A stretch of DNA of 64,000 nucleotides from CAVRGQ01 sp963720785 (GTDB lineage: Bacteria > Actinomycetota > Acidimicrobiia > IMCC26256 > DASPTH01): assembly GCA_963720785.1 (NCBI GenBank), contig CAVRGQ010000005.1, forward strand, positions 186,001-250,000, written 5' to 3'. This document shows positions 35,783-43,772 of the stretch, in pieces (position 1 is the first letter of the stretch; each line of letters opens with the position of its first letter). The translations under genes and the position numbers were made by a program. The notes under the pieces were generated by a model. It was given only the letters and a program-made list of their open reading frames with translations, was not told the DNA's origin and ran no database searches.

Positions 35783-37863
35783 GCCAGCACCTCGGCCTCG
35801 CTGCCGCTCGGCTCACCATCTCCGTCAGCTCCGGCGGGCACCTTGATCGGCGCGTCAGGTGTGTCGTCGACGCCGTCGGGGCCGGCGGGGTCGACCGGGT
35901 CGGACAGCTTCGGCTTGCGGCGCAGGCGGGGCGCGATGGCCATGATCGTGCCGAGTGCCATGACCGCGCCGCCGATCCAGATCCACACGATCATCGTGTT
36001 GATGCGCACGCCGATCGTGGCGCGACCCCGCGAGTCCTTCGCGGAGATGAGCGTGAGGTACACGTCGTCGATCGCACCCGTGCGCACCGACGGCGTGCCG
36101 ATGCCGTCGGGCACACCCGGGTAGCTCGAGATCGACGGCGCGTACACGCCGAGCTCGTTGCCGCCCTTCTCGACCCGCACGCGCGCCTTCTGCGTGGTCT
36201 TCTGGTCGGTGGTGGTGACGGTGCGACCGAGGTACGTGAGCGTGTAGGCGCCGACCACCGCCGACTCGCCCTTCGCGAGCTTGACCTCGCGGTTCATGCC
36301 GTAGGCCGACGAGGCCGCGAGCACCACCGCGATCATCACGACACCGAGGTGGACGACGAGACCGCCGTAGAGACGCGGGTTCGAGCGCGTCGCCCGCCCC
36401 AACGCAACCGTCGGCGACTCCCCCAGCGCGCGCTTGCGGCCGCGCGCACCCAGGTAGAACTGGCGCACGATGCCGGCGGCGGCGAACGCACCGAGCCCGT
36501 AGGCCACTACCTCGGCGAGGCCCCGTGCGCCGAGCAGCACGGTGACCAACATCGTGAGGCCGCCGATCCAGGCTGGCACGAGCATGCGGTTGCGCAGCAC
36601 CTCGCCGCTCGTGGCACGCCACGGCAATGCCGGCGCGATCGCCATCAGGAACAACAGCGCGAGCCCGATGGGCGTGCCCATACGGTCGAAGTACGGCTCG
36701 CCGACCGACAGGCGACTGCCGCGGATCGCCTCGGCGATCAGCGGGAACACGGTGCCGAGCAGCACCACGAACACGAGCGCGGCGAACAGCAGGTTGTTCG
36801 CGAGGAATGCCGATTCGCGTGACACCGCGGAGTCGATCTTGCCCGGAGAGCGCAGCGAGTCGCCCCGCCAGAAGACGAGGCCGATTCCCGTCGCCATGAT
36901 CACGAAGAGGAAGGTCAGCAGCCACGGGCCGATGTCCGACTGCGAGAACGCGTGCACGGAGTCGATGACTCCCGAACGGGTGAGGAACGTCCCGAGGATC
37001 GTGAGGCAGAACGTCGCGATCACCAGCGACAGGTTCCACACGCGCAGCATGCCCCGGCGTTCCTGCACGATCACCGAGTGGATGAACGCGGTGCCGGTGA
37101 GCCACGGCAGCAGCGAGGCGTTCTCGACCGGGTCCCACGCCCAGAAGCCGCCCCACCCGAGCACCTCGTAGCTCCACCAGGCGCCGAGGATGATGCCGAC
37201 GGTGAGGAAGCCCCACGCGAACAACGTGGCGCGGCGCGTGTCCTCCAGCCAACCCTCGCCGAAGCGACCGGTGACGAGCGCAGCGATGCCGAACATGAAC
37301 GGCACCGTGAAACCGACGTAGCCGAGGTACAGGATCGGCGGGTGGAAGGCCATCAGGATGTGGTTCTGCAGCAACGGGTTCGGACCGCGCCCGTCGAGCG
37401 GCACCGTCGACAGTTCCTTGAACGGGTTCGCCGGCCCCAACATGAGCGCGAAGAAGAACAGCGCGACCACGAGACCGGTGATGCACGCCACGGCCACGAG
37501 CGGGTCGTTGCCGCGTTTGCGGAACTTGAACGCCACGAACGACAGGTAGCCACCGAGGATGACCGCCCACAGGAGGATCGAACCCTCGAGCGCAGCCCAC
37601 AGGCCCGTGAAACGGAACAGGGTCGGGGTGGCGATCGCGCTGTTCTCCGCGACGTACTTGATCGAGAAATCGTGCGACAGCAGCGCCGACTCCATCACCG
37701 CCGCGGCGACCAGCGCCGCGAGCAGCACGACGTACATGCAGCGACGACCGAGCCGCAGCATGAACTGGTCGCGCACCTGCAGACCGAGCAACAGCGCGGT
37801 GATGCCGACCAGCGCCGCCGCGGCTCCGAACGCGACGGCGCCGTACCCGAGCGCCGCCCTCAC
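35779..37863 (-). CDS. ccmF: Cytochrome c haem lyase subunit CcmF
   Basis: 694 aa polytopic protein with the WWD haem-handling domain WGGFWAWDPVENASLLPWL. Haem-ligand His lie in AFHPPILYLGYVGF and GTAFIHSVIVQERRGMLRVWN. About 14-15 hydrophobic helices and a large periplasmic-type domain near the C-terminus are visible. It ligates haem to the CxxCH of apocytochromes with CcmH and CcmI. GTG 37863 gives a 4-base overlap with ccmE. The charged C-terminal tail (Asp/Pro-rich) is longer than usual. Confidence 0.96.
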   Translation of the reverse strand: MRAALGYGAVAFGAAAALVGITALLLGLQVRDQFMLRLGRRCMYVVLLAALVAAAVMESALLSHDFSIKYVAENSAIATPTLFRFTGLWAALEGSILLWAVILGGYLSFVAFKFRKRGNDPLVAVACITGLVVALFFFALMLGPANPFKELSTVPLDGRGPNPLLQNHILMAFHPPILYLGYVGFTVPFMFGIAALVTGRFGEGWLEDTRRATLFAWGFLTVGIILGAWWSYEVLGWGGFWAWDPVENASLLPWLTGTAFIHSVIVQERRGMLRVWNLSLVIATFCLTILGTFLTRSGVIDSVHAFSQSDIGPWLLTFLFVIMATGIGLVFWRGDSLRSPGKIDSAVSRESAFLANNLLFAALVFVVLLGTVFPLIAEAIRGSRLSVGEPYFDRMGTPIGLALLFLMAIAPALPWRATSGEVLRNRMLVPAWIGGLTMLVTVLLGARGLAEVVAYGLGAFAAAGIVRQFYLGARGRKRALGESPTVALGRATRSNPRLYGGLVVHLGVVMIAVVLAASSAYGMNREVKLAKGESAVVGAYTLTYLGRTVTTTDQKTTQKARVRVEKGGNELGVYAPSISSYPGVPDGIGTPSVRTGAIDDVYLTLISAKDSRGRATIGVRINTMIVWIWIGGAVMALGTIMAIAPRLRRKPKLSDPVDPAGPDGVDDTPDAPIKVPAGADGDGEPSGSEAEVLA

Positions 37864-38354
37864 GAGTTCGCGGCCTTCTTCGTGTCGACCTTGGGCGGCG
37901 TGTAGCTCGCGCCGTGCTTGATGAGAATGCGGTCCGACACGAACACCGCGTCGCCCGACTTCGACGCCCAGTGGCCCTCGCACACGACCGGGGCGCCGTT
38001 CTTGAACAGCGCGGGCGTGTCACCCTCGTGCTTGACGGTAACGGTCTTCTTGCCGTCGGTCACCTCGAAGGTGACGGAGCCCTGCTTGTCGTTCGCCTCG
38101 ATGGTGCCGTCGACGACACCACCGGCGAGCCGGAAGCGCGACGTGCCCTCCGACTTGCGGCTGTTCACCGCCTCGGTGACCGTGCGGAAGTACACGACGT
38201 TCTCGCTCAGCGCGACCCCGAGCACGATGATCGCAACCACCGCGACCACGCAACCGCCGATCGCGGCGATGTAGCGCCCCTTGTGTTTGGCACGCTTGGG
38301 CAGAACCGGCCGCGGCGCGTCGGCCGCGGCGGGGGGTGACTGGACGTCGGTCAC
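37860..38354 (-). CDS. ccmE: Haem chaperone CcmE
   Basis: 164 aa. A basic N-terminus and one membrane helix (IAAIGGCVVAVVAIIVLGVAL) precede an OB-fold domain (FRLAGGVVDGTIEAND, GDTPALFKNGAPVVCEGHW). The haem-binding motif HGASY near the end has His147 and Tyr151, the HxxxY form with covalent haem on His rather than the Cys variant known in some archaea and other bacteria. GTG 38354 overlaps the ccmD stop. Confidence 0.95.
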   Translation of the reverse strand: MTDVQSPPAAADAPRPVLPKRAKHKGRYIAAIGGCVVAVVAIIVLGVALSENVVYFRTVTEAVNSRKSEGTSRFRLAGGVVDGTIEANDKQGSVTFEVTDGKKTVTVKHEGDTPALFKNGAPVVCEGHWASKSGDAVFVSDRILIKHGASYTPPKVDTKKAANS

Positions 38355-38509
38355 TCGCTCTCCCGGGATCTCTCCGCACGTTTCGTGCGTTGGACGATCC
38401 AGAGCCAGTAGCCACCGAGCACCGCGCCGGTGAGCACCCAACCGGTGATCACGTACTCGGCGAACTCCATGCCCAGTACCGGTGCGATGTTGCTGCCGAA
38501 GACGCTCAC
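38351..38509 (-). CDS. ccmD: CcmD-like small membrane protein
   Basis: 52 aa. One transmembrane helix (EYVITGWVLTGAVLGGYWLWI) followed by a basic tail (VQRTKRAERSRE) is the typical CcmD form; the family helps release holo-CcmE from CcmABC. Both ends overlap neighbours by 4 bases (GTGA with ccmC and ccmE), which fixes start and existence despite the small size. Confidence 0.88.
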   Translation of the reverse strand: MSVFGSNIAPVLGMEFAEYVITGWVLTGAVLGGYWLWIVQRTKRAERSRESE

Positions 38510-39306
38510 GACGCGCTTCCCCCGACGGGAGCGGACGGAACGCTGCCGACCGGTCGCTCCGCAGCGACGCGCTCGGCGATGGCGAGCTCGACCTCGCGGT
38601 CTTCGCGGTCTTCGTCGAGCGCGAGGAGCCGGTAGCGGCGGTCGAGCAGGTACACGTACACCAACGTGAACGCGAGCACGCCGAACCAGAGGGTGAACGC
38701 CATCACACCGTGGATCTTCGCGTCGAGCGACTCGTTGAACACCGTGCCCTGCTGGTGGAGCGTGCGCCACCAATTCACGGAGAAGTGCACGATCGGCACG
38801 TCGACGAACGCAATCAGCGCGGCGATCGAACAGCGCTTCGCTCGCGACTCGGGCGACGAGGGGATGCGGCGCAGCGCGAGGTACCCCAGGTAGAGGAAGA
38901 ACAGCACGGCGGTGGTGACGAGGCGCGCGTCCCACGCCCACCAGATGCCCCACACCGGCCGGCCCCACAGGGAACCCAGGATCAGTGTGAGCGCGGTGAA
39001 GATCACCCCGATCTCCGCCGACGCGCCGGCGACACGGTCCCACACCTGCGAGCGGGTCTTCGGCCACAGCCAGAGGGCGGAGCCGAGCGCGGTGACACCG
39101 AACGCGAGGTACGCGATCCAGGCGGCCGGTACGTGGAGGTACATGAGGCGTTGCGCGTCGCTCTGGACCGCGTCGGCGGGCGCGCCCCAGAGCCCGAAGA
39201 GCGCGAGGACGACGACCGCGACGAGCGAGGCCCACCCGAGCACGGTGCTCACCACCGGCTTCAGGAGCCTCATGTCGTCCCGCTTCTCGGCGGTCGGATC
39301 CGTCAT
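38506..39306 (-). CDS. ccmC: Haem exporter/handler CcmC
   Basis: 266 aa, six membrane helices. The WWD domain reads WGRPVWGIWWAWDARLVTT, with haem-ligand His in RLMYLHVPAAWIAYL and VPIVHFSVNWWRTLHQ. It presents haem to CcmE. ATG 39306 (MTDPTAEKRDD) is one base after the ccmB stop. A charged C-terminal extension (EDREDREVELAIAER) of about 40 residues exceeds the usual CcmC. Confidence 0.95.
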   Translation of the reverse strand: MTDPTAEKRDDMRLLKPVVSTVLGWASLVAVVVLALFGLWGAPADAVQSDAQRLMYLHVPAAWIAYLAFGVTALGSALWLWPKTRSQVWDRVAGASAEIGVIFTALTLILGSLWGRPVWGIWWAWDARLVTTAVLFFLYLGYLALRRIPSSPESRAKRCSIAALIAFVDVPIVHFSVNWWRTLHQQGTVFNESLDAKIHGVMAFTLWFGVLAFTLVYVYLLDRRYRLLALDEDREDREVELAIAERVAAERPVGSVPSAPVGGSAS

Positions 39307-39307
39307 T

Positions 39308-39982
39308 TCACGCTTCCTCCAGGAGCGGGCCGAAGGCCAGCATCCCGATTGCGGTGAACAGGAGGGCGAAGACTCCGAGGAGTCCCACCCACGGCCACGC
39401 ATCAGAAGGTATGCCGTCGATGGCCGCTTCCCAGGCTCGGGTGGCCCCGAGCAGGACCGGCGCCACCACGGGGAGCAGCAGCACCGGGACGAGCGTCTCT
39501 CGCACCCGCAGCCCCGCTGCGAGCACGCCGTAGAGGGTACCGGTGGCCGCCACGCCGACGGTCGCGGCGATCGTCGCCAACGTGAGCGGCAACCAGGTGT
39601 TCAGGTGGATCCCGTAGACGAGGACCACCACGAGGGTGAGCACCACCTCGAGCGCCAGCAGCTCGATCGCCAGCGCCGCGGCCTTGCCCAGGAAGAGTGC
39701 CGGGCCGTCGAGGCCCGAGAGTCGCAGGCCGTCGCGGGCGCCGTTGTCGGCCTCGATCCCGAACGAGCGCGACACCGCGAGCAGCGCCGCGAGCAGGACC
39801 GTGACCCAGAACAGGCCGGGGGCGACCCGCCGGAGGATGCCGCGATCGGGGTCGAGGGCGAACGCGAACAGCAGCAGCACGATCATCCCGAACGGGACGA
39901 TCTGCTGCAGCGTGACCTTCGAACGAGCCTCGATGCGCAGGTCCTTGCCCGCGACCAACCGCACCTCCCGCCACAGGTTCAT
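39308..39982 (-). CDS. ccmB: CcmB haem ABC-transporter permease
   Basis: 224 aa, six hydrophobic helices. MNLWREVRLVAGKDLRIEARSK, the conserved cytosolic entry, and LFWVTVLLAALLAVSRSFGIE match CcmB. It works with the CcmA ATPase to release holo-CcmE. ATG 39982 overlaps the ccmA stop by 4 bases. Confidence 0.94.
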   Translation of the reverse strand: MNLWREVRLVAGKDLRIEARSKVTLQQIVPFGMIVLLLFAFALDPDRGILRRVAPGLFWVTVLLAALLAVSRSFGIEADNGARDGLRLSGLDGPALFLGKAAALAIELLALEVVLTLVVVLVYGIHLNTWLPLTLATIAATVGVAATGTLYGVLAAGLRVRETLVPVLLLPVVAPVLLGATRAWEAAIDGIPSDAWPWVGLLGVFALLFTAIGMLAFGPLLEEA

Positions 39983-40632
39983 GAGAGGACTTCCTGCGTG
40001 GGCGCGACCTGGCCGCTGGTGATGACGACCTCGCGGGTGATCATTGCCCGGGCGTGCTCGAGCTCGTGCGAGGCCATCAGCACCGTACGGCCCTCCGCCG
40101 GCGCCGCCTTCACCACGGTGTCGAGCACCTCGCGGCCCTCGGCGTCGAGCCCCGCGTGGGGCTCGTCGAGCAGCAGCAGGCGGGGGTCGCGCGACATCGC
40201 CACCGCGATGGCCAAGCGGCGGCGCTGGCCCGACGACAGCCGCCGGTGCGCGACATCGGCCTGGCGGGTGAGGCCGAGGCGTTCGAGGGCGGTGTCGGCC
40301 TCGGCGGCGGTGCGCCCGGCGGCGCGCGCCGAGAACATGAGGTTCTCGCGCACCGTCAGGTCGTCGTAACAGAAGGTCTCGTGGCCCACCAGGGCGAGCT
40401 CGCGGCGGGCGCTCTTGCGGTCGACCGCGAGGTCGATACCGAGCACGCTGGCCTCACCCGAATACACGGGGACCAGCCCGGCCAGGAGCCGCAGCAGCGT
40501 GGTCTTCCCGGCGCCGTTCGGACCTGACAGGAGCACGATCTCCCCGGTGATGGCGTCGAGGTCGACACCAGCCAGCGCGGGGAAGCGGCCCAGGAGGCAG
40601 ACAGCGGCGCGGAGACGGACGACGTGGGGCAC
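39979..40632 (-). CDS. ccmA: CcmA haem ABC-transporter ATPase
   Basis: 217 aa ABC ATPase: Walker A LLSGPNGAGKTTLLRLLAG, Q-loop region LVGHETFCYDDLTVRENL, signature LSSGQRRRLAIAVAM and Walker B LLLLDEPHAGLD, then the switch His in MASHELEHA. It is the first gene of the nine-gene maturation operon. The start is GTG 40632; an in-frame codon at 40710 lies in non-conserved sequence that is also the divergent promoter region of the sortase gene. Confidence 0.95.
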   Translation of the reverse strand: MPHVVRLRAAVCLLGRFPALAGVDLDAITGEIVLLSGPNGAGKTTLLRLLAGLVPVYSGEASVLGIDLAVDRKSARRELALVGHETFCYDDLTVRENLMFSARAAGRTAAEADTALERLGLTRQADVAHRRLSSGQRRRLAIAVAMSRDPRLLLLDEPHAGLDAEGREVLDTVVKAAPAEGRTVLMASHELEHARAMITREVVITSGQVAPTQEVLS

Positions 40633-40736
40633 ACTCGCCTCCGGACGGTCGATGCGGCCAAGTGTACGGAGCCCCCGGCGGGACGGGCGAACCCGGCGAA
40701 CCCGACCCACTCCGCACCGGCACTAGCTTCGCGCCC

Positions 40737-41717
40737 GTGCGCAAGTTCCTGGCGACGATGGGCCGCGTCCTCGTGACGGCCGGGCTCCTCATCCTCCTCT
40801 TCGTCGCCTACCAGCTGTGGGGCACGGGGATCTACCAGTCGCGCCAGCAATCCGACCTGCGCAACCAGTTCCAGCAGACCCTCGCGACGACCTCGACGGC
40901 CCCCACCAACACCACGGTCGCGGGCAGCGGCGACAACGCGGGCGACAACCCAGTCGTGTCCACCACCACACCGGGGGTCACCACCACCACCATCGTCGGG
41001 TCGGCACCCACCGAGACGCCCGTCACCCTGCCGCCGAAGGGCGATCCCGTCGCCCTCATCGCCATCCCGCGGATCGGGGTGAACCAGGTGGTCGTCGAGG
41101 GCGTCGACGTCGACGACCTGCGCAAGGGGCCGGGGCGCTACCCCGCCACCCAGCTGCCCGGGCACGAGGGCACCGCGGCGATCGCCGGCCACCGCACCAC
41201 CTACGGCGCGCCGTTCGGCGACCTCGACCAGCTCAACCCGGGCGACGAGATCATCATCACCACCGTGCAGGGCCGCTTCGTCTACAAGGTCACCGAGACG
41301 CGCGTCGTGAGTCCCGACGACGGTTCGGTGCTCCAGAACGTCCCCGACCCCGCGAACGCCGGCCACTCGCTGGCCACGTTGACGCTCACCACGTGCAACC
41401 CGAAGTACTCCGCCGCGGAGCGCCTCGTGGTGCTCGGCACCCTGGAACTGCCGCCGGGCCAGAGCGCGCCGCTGCCCAAGACGGCGGTGCCCGAGGACAC
41501 CGGCTCGACGAAGATCGCCGGACTCGGCGGCGAGACGTCGTCCCGCACGCCGGCCATTCTCTGGGGTCTGCTCGCCGCGCTGATCGGCTTGCTCTGGTGG
41601 TGGTGGTTCCACCGCTACCCGCGCTGGACCACCTGGATCATCGGCGCGGTGCCGTTCCTCGCCGCCCTGTTCGTGTTCTACGTGTACCTCGAGCGCCTGT
41701 TGCCGTCGAACTACTGA
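40737..41717 (+). CDS. Sortase (class E-like) with N- and C-terminal membrane helices
   Basis: 326 aa. N-terminal helix (VLVTAGLLILLFVAYQLW), a Thr/Ser/Pro-rich spacer (about 48-100), then the sortase barrel. AIPRIGVNQVVVEGV opens it, His152 is in IAGHRTTYGAPF, the active Cys220 is in TLTLTTC and Arg229 in AAERLVVLG. Two hydrophobic segments at the C-terminus (AILWGLLAALIGLLWWWWF, WIIGAVPFLAALFVFYVYL) are unusual for sortases outside the actinobacterial groups. It attaches proteins to the cell surface; no sortase substrate is encoded alongside. Confidence 0.9.
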   Translation: MRKFLATMGRVLVTAGLLILLFVAYQLWGTGIYQSRQQSDLRNQFQQTLATTSTAPTNTTVAGSGDNAGDNPVVSTTTPGVTTTTIVGSAPTETPVTLPPKGDPVALIAIPRIGVNQVVVEGVDVDDLRKGPGRYPATQLPGHEGTAAIAGHRTTYGAPFGDLDQLNPGDEIIITTVQGRFVYKVTETRVVSPDDGSVLQNVPDPANAGHSLATLTLTTCNPKYSAAERLVVLGTLELPPGQSAPLPKTAVPEDTGSTKIAGLGGETSSRTPAILWGLLAALIGLLWWWWFHRYPRWTTWIIGAVPFLAALFVFYVYLERLLPSNY

Positions 41718-41750
41718 CGGCGGCGCGGCCCCGATCCGCGATCGACGGGC

Positions 41751-41969
41751 CTAGGACTCGTCGATGAGCGCGATCACGGCGCCCTGGCCGATCACGTTGC
41801 CGGGCTCCACGTAGAGCTCGCGCACCACGCCGGGCACCTGCGTCGCGAGCAGCACGCGGCCCTGGTCGCTGTCGAGGGCGCAGATGTCGTCGAGCTCGGC
41901 AACGGTCTGGCCCTCGATGACCTCGACCGACAACACGATCCCACCGACTGCGGCGCGCAACTCGAACAT
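41751..41969 (-). CDS. Biotinyl/lipoyl-like domain protein lacking the modified lysine
   Basis: 72 aa, the size of a free-standing biotin carrier such as mycobacterial TB7.3. FELRAAVGGIVLSVEVIEGQTV and VPGVVRELYVEPGNVIGQGAVIAL give the two symmetrical barrel halves. The hairpin that normally reads (A/V)MKM is replaced by ALDSDQGR, so there is no lysine for biotin or lipoate; the protein has no lysine at all. It could be a structural or regulatory relative. Convergent with the sortase, divergent from the DUF5317 gene. Confidence 0.8.
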   Translation of the reverse strand: MFELRAAVGGIVLSVEVIEGQTVAELDDICALDSDQGRVLLATQVPGVVRELYVEPGNVIGQGAVIALIDES

Positions 41970-42007
41970 GCGCGGCAGGCTACTGCCGGCCTCGGTACCT
42001 TGGAGCC

Positions 42008-42586
42008 GTGTTCTTCCTCGTCGTGCTGGTCGTCGCCATCCTCGTGGTGCCGCTCACGCGAGGCAGCTTCCGCCGGTTGTCGCAGCTCCAGTTCCGCCAC
42101 CTGTGGATCCTGTTCCTGGCGCTCGGCGTGCAGATCGCGCTGGAGTACGTCGACTTCCCCAAGGACCGCATGGAGGATCTCGGCGTCGCCATCCTGCTCG
42201 GTTCCTACGGGTTGATCTTCGGGTTTTGCTGGATCAACCGCAAGGTGAAGGGCATGACGCTGATCGGGGTCGGCATCGCGTGCAACGTGCTGGTGATCGC
42301 TCTGAACCTCGGCATGCCGACGACGGAGGAGCTGCGCACCGTCAACGGCCGCGACGTCTACGTGCCGATCGAGCAGACGGTGAAGCACCGCCCGGAAGAC
42401 GGCGACACGAAGCTCGCGTTCCTGGGCGACGTGATGACGCTGCCGGGTTCGCCGAACCAGCTGTTCTCGATCGGCGACATCATCATCGGCCTCGGCATCG
42501 TCGACGTGTGCTTCGAGGCGAGCCGGGTCCCCCGCCGCCGCGGGCAACCCGTGCGCAGTCGCGGGAGCGACGCGGTCAGCGGCTGA
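42008..42586 (+). CDS. DUF5317 family membrane protein
   Basis: 192 aa. Four to five hydrophobic segments (FFLVVLVVAILVVPL, HLWILFLALGVQIALEY, LGVAILLGSYGLIFGFCW, MTLIGVGIACNVLVIALNL, IGDIIIGLGIVDVCFEA) and the stretch LGDVMTLPGSPNQLFSIGDI match DUF5317, a family of unknown function. GTG 42008. Its end overlaps the convergent HD-type gene by 11 bases. In other actinobacteria this family often neighbours membrane HD-GYP proteins (from memory), as here. Confidence 0.82.
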   Translation: MFFLVVLVVAILVVPLTRGSFRRLSQLQFRHLWILFLALGVQIALEYVDFPKDRMEDLGVAILLGSYGLIFGFCWINRKVKGMTLIGVGIACNVLVIALNLGMPTTEELRTVNGRDVYVPIEQTVKHRPEDGDTKLAFLGDVMTLPGSPNQLFSIGDIIIGLGIVDVCFEASRVPRRRGQPVRSRGSDAVSG

Positions 42587-43772
42587 CGCGCGAGGTGGTG
42601 TCCTCGAGCAGTCCCCGCCGGTCGAGCACGACTTCCAACGCCGCGAGGACGCGGGTGTCGTAGAGGTAGCCGGGGCACGAGTGGAGCGCCTCGAGCGCGC
42701 CACCGGCGCGTTGCGGCCGTCCCTCGCAGAGCTCGTCGAATGCGCTCGCCACCTTGAGGATCTGCCCCGACATCACCGACGGCCGTGAGCTGATCTTCTC
42801 GCGGAAGGGCATCGACTCCGCGGCGATGATGTCGCCCGATGGCGCGAGCAGTCGCGTGCCGCGCAACACCGCGGCTCCCGCCTGCGCGACCGCCACGGAT
42901 TCGGGCGCGCGGCCGTCCTCGGGCTCGTCGATGCAGACCTGGCCGAGGTGGTGGAGCAGTGCCGCGGTCTCGAGTTGCTCGAGCTCGTGCCGCGAGAAGC
43001 CGAGCTCGGTCGCGATCGCCGTGCACAGGTCGGCCACCCGCTCGGCGTGACCCTCGCGCACCAGGCCCCCGAGCTCCGGCGCGGCGCCGAGCGCGTGGAT
43101 CGTCTGGTCGTAGGTGCGACGGATGATCTCGAGGTGTTCGTACGAGTACCAGGCTGCGAGCAGCGGGATCGTGAACACGACCGGGCCCCACATTCCCATG
43201 CCGCCGCGGCCCTCGACGCCGAGGTCACTCACGGCCATGAGCGTCGCACTCGTGACCAGCGCGACGTCGGCCGTGCGTCCGTGCATCGGGATCGAGAACT
43301 CGCGATTTCGCACCATGCGCGCGATCTCGGCGATCACGAGCGGCGCCGACGCGGCGAGCGCCAACGCGGTGAGCACCTGAGCCCGCGACATCGGTAGCCC
43401 GAACAGCTCCTGCGCGCCGCGGTACACGAGCGCGGCCGACATGCCTTCGACGAAGCGCTCGACGAACAGAGCGAGACGCCCCTCGACCGTCGACGGCTCA
43501 TTGCGCACGAGGAACGTCGCGAGCAACGCGACGAGCAACACCAGCGCGGCTTCGCCGAGCGTCGCGCGGCGGGCGAGGACGACCATGAACGCGAACGAGA
43601 TCGGGATGGCCTCGCGGTACGGAGGCCGCAGCACGATCAGCTCACCCGCGGCGATCGCGCCGCCGATCAGTGCGAGCGCCGCCCAACGGGTGCCGGGCTG
43701 CGCGAGCTCCGCGCCGAGCGCCACCGCCGCGCCCGCGCCGAAGAGGACGAGGACGCGGGCCCACCGGTTCAC
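42576..43772 (-). CDS. Membrane protein with degenerate HD-GYP-like domain
   Basis: 398 aa. About six membrane helices in residues 1-210 (VLVLFGAGAAVALGAELA, VVLARRATLGEAALVLLVALLA, VVFTIPLLAAWYSYEHLE) precede an HD-GYP-like domain. GHAERVADLCTAIATELGFS aligns with the first His, but the metal signature reads LLHHLGQVCI instead of LLHDIGK, and no GYP loop is evident. It is probably catalytically dead and may regulate its intact neighbour. GTG 43772 overlaps that neighbour's stop by 4 bases. Confidence 0.83.
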   Translation of the reverse strand: MNRWARVLVLFGAGAAVALGAELAQPGTRWAALALIGGAIAAGELIVLRPPYREAIPISFAFMVVLARRATLGEAALVLLVALLATFLVRNEPSTVEGRLALFVERFVEGMSAALVYRGAQELFGLPMSRAQVLTALALAASAPLVIAEIARMVRNREFSIPMHGRTADVALVTSATLMAVSDLGVEGRGGMGMWGPVVFTIPLLAAWYSYEHLEIIRRTYDQTIHALGAAPELGGLVREGHAERVADLCTAIATELGFSRHELEQLETAALLHHLGQVCIDEPEDGRAPESVAVAQAGAAVLRGTRLLAPSGDIIAAESMPFREKISSRPSVMSGQILKVASAFDELCEGRPQRAGGALEALHSCPGYLYDTRVLAALEVVLDRRGLLEDTTSRVSR

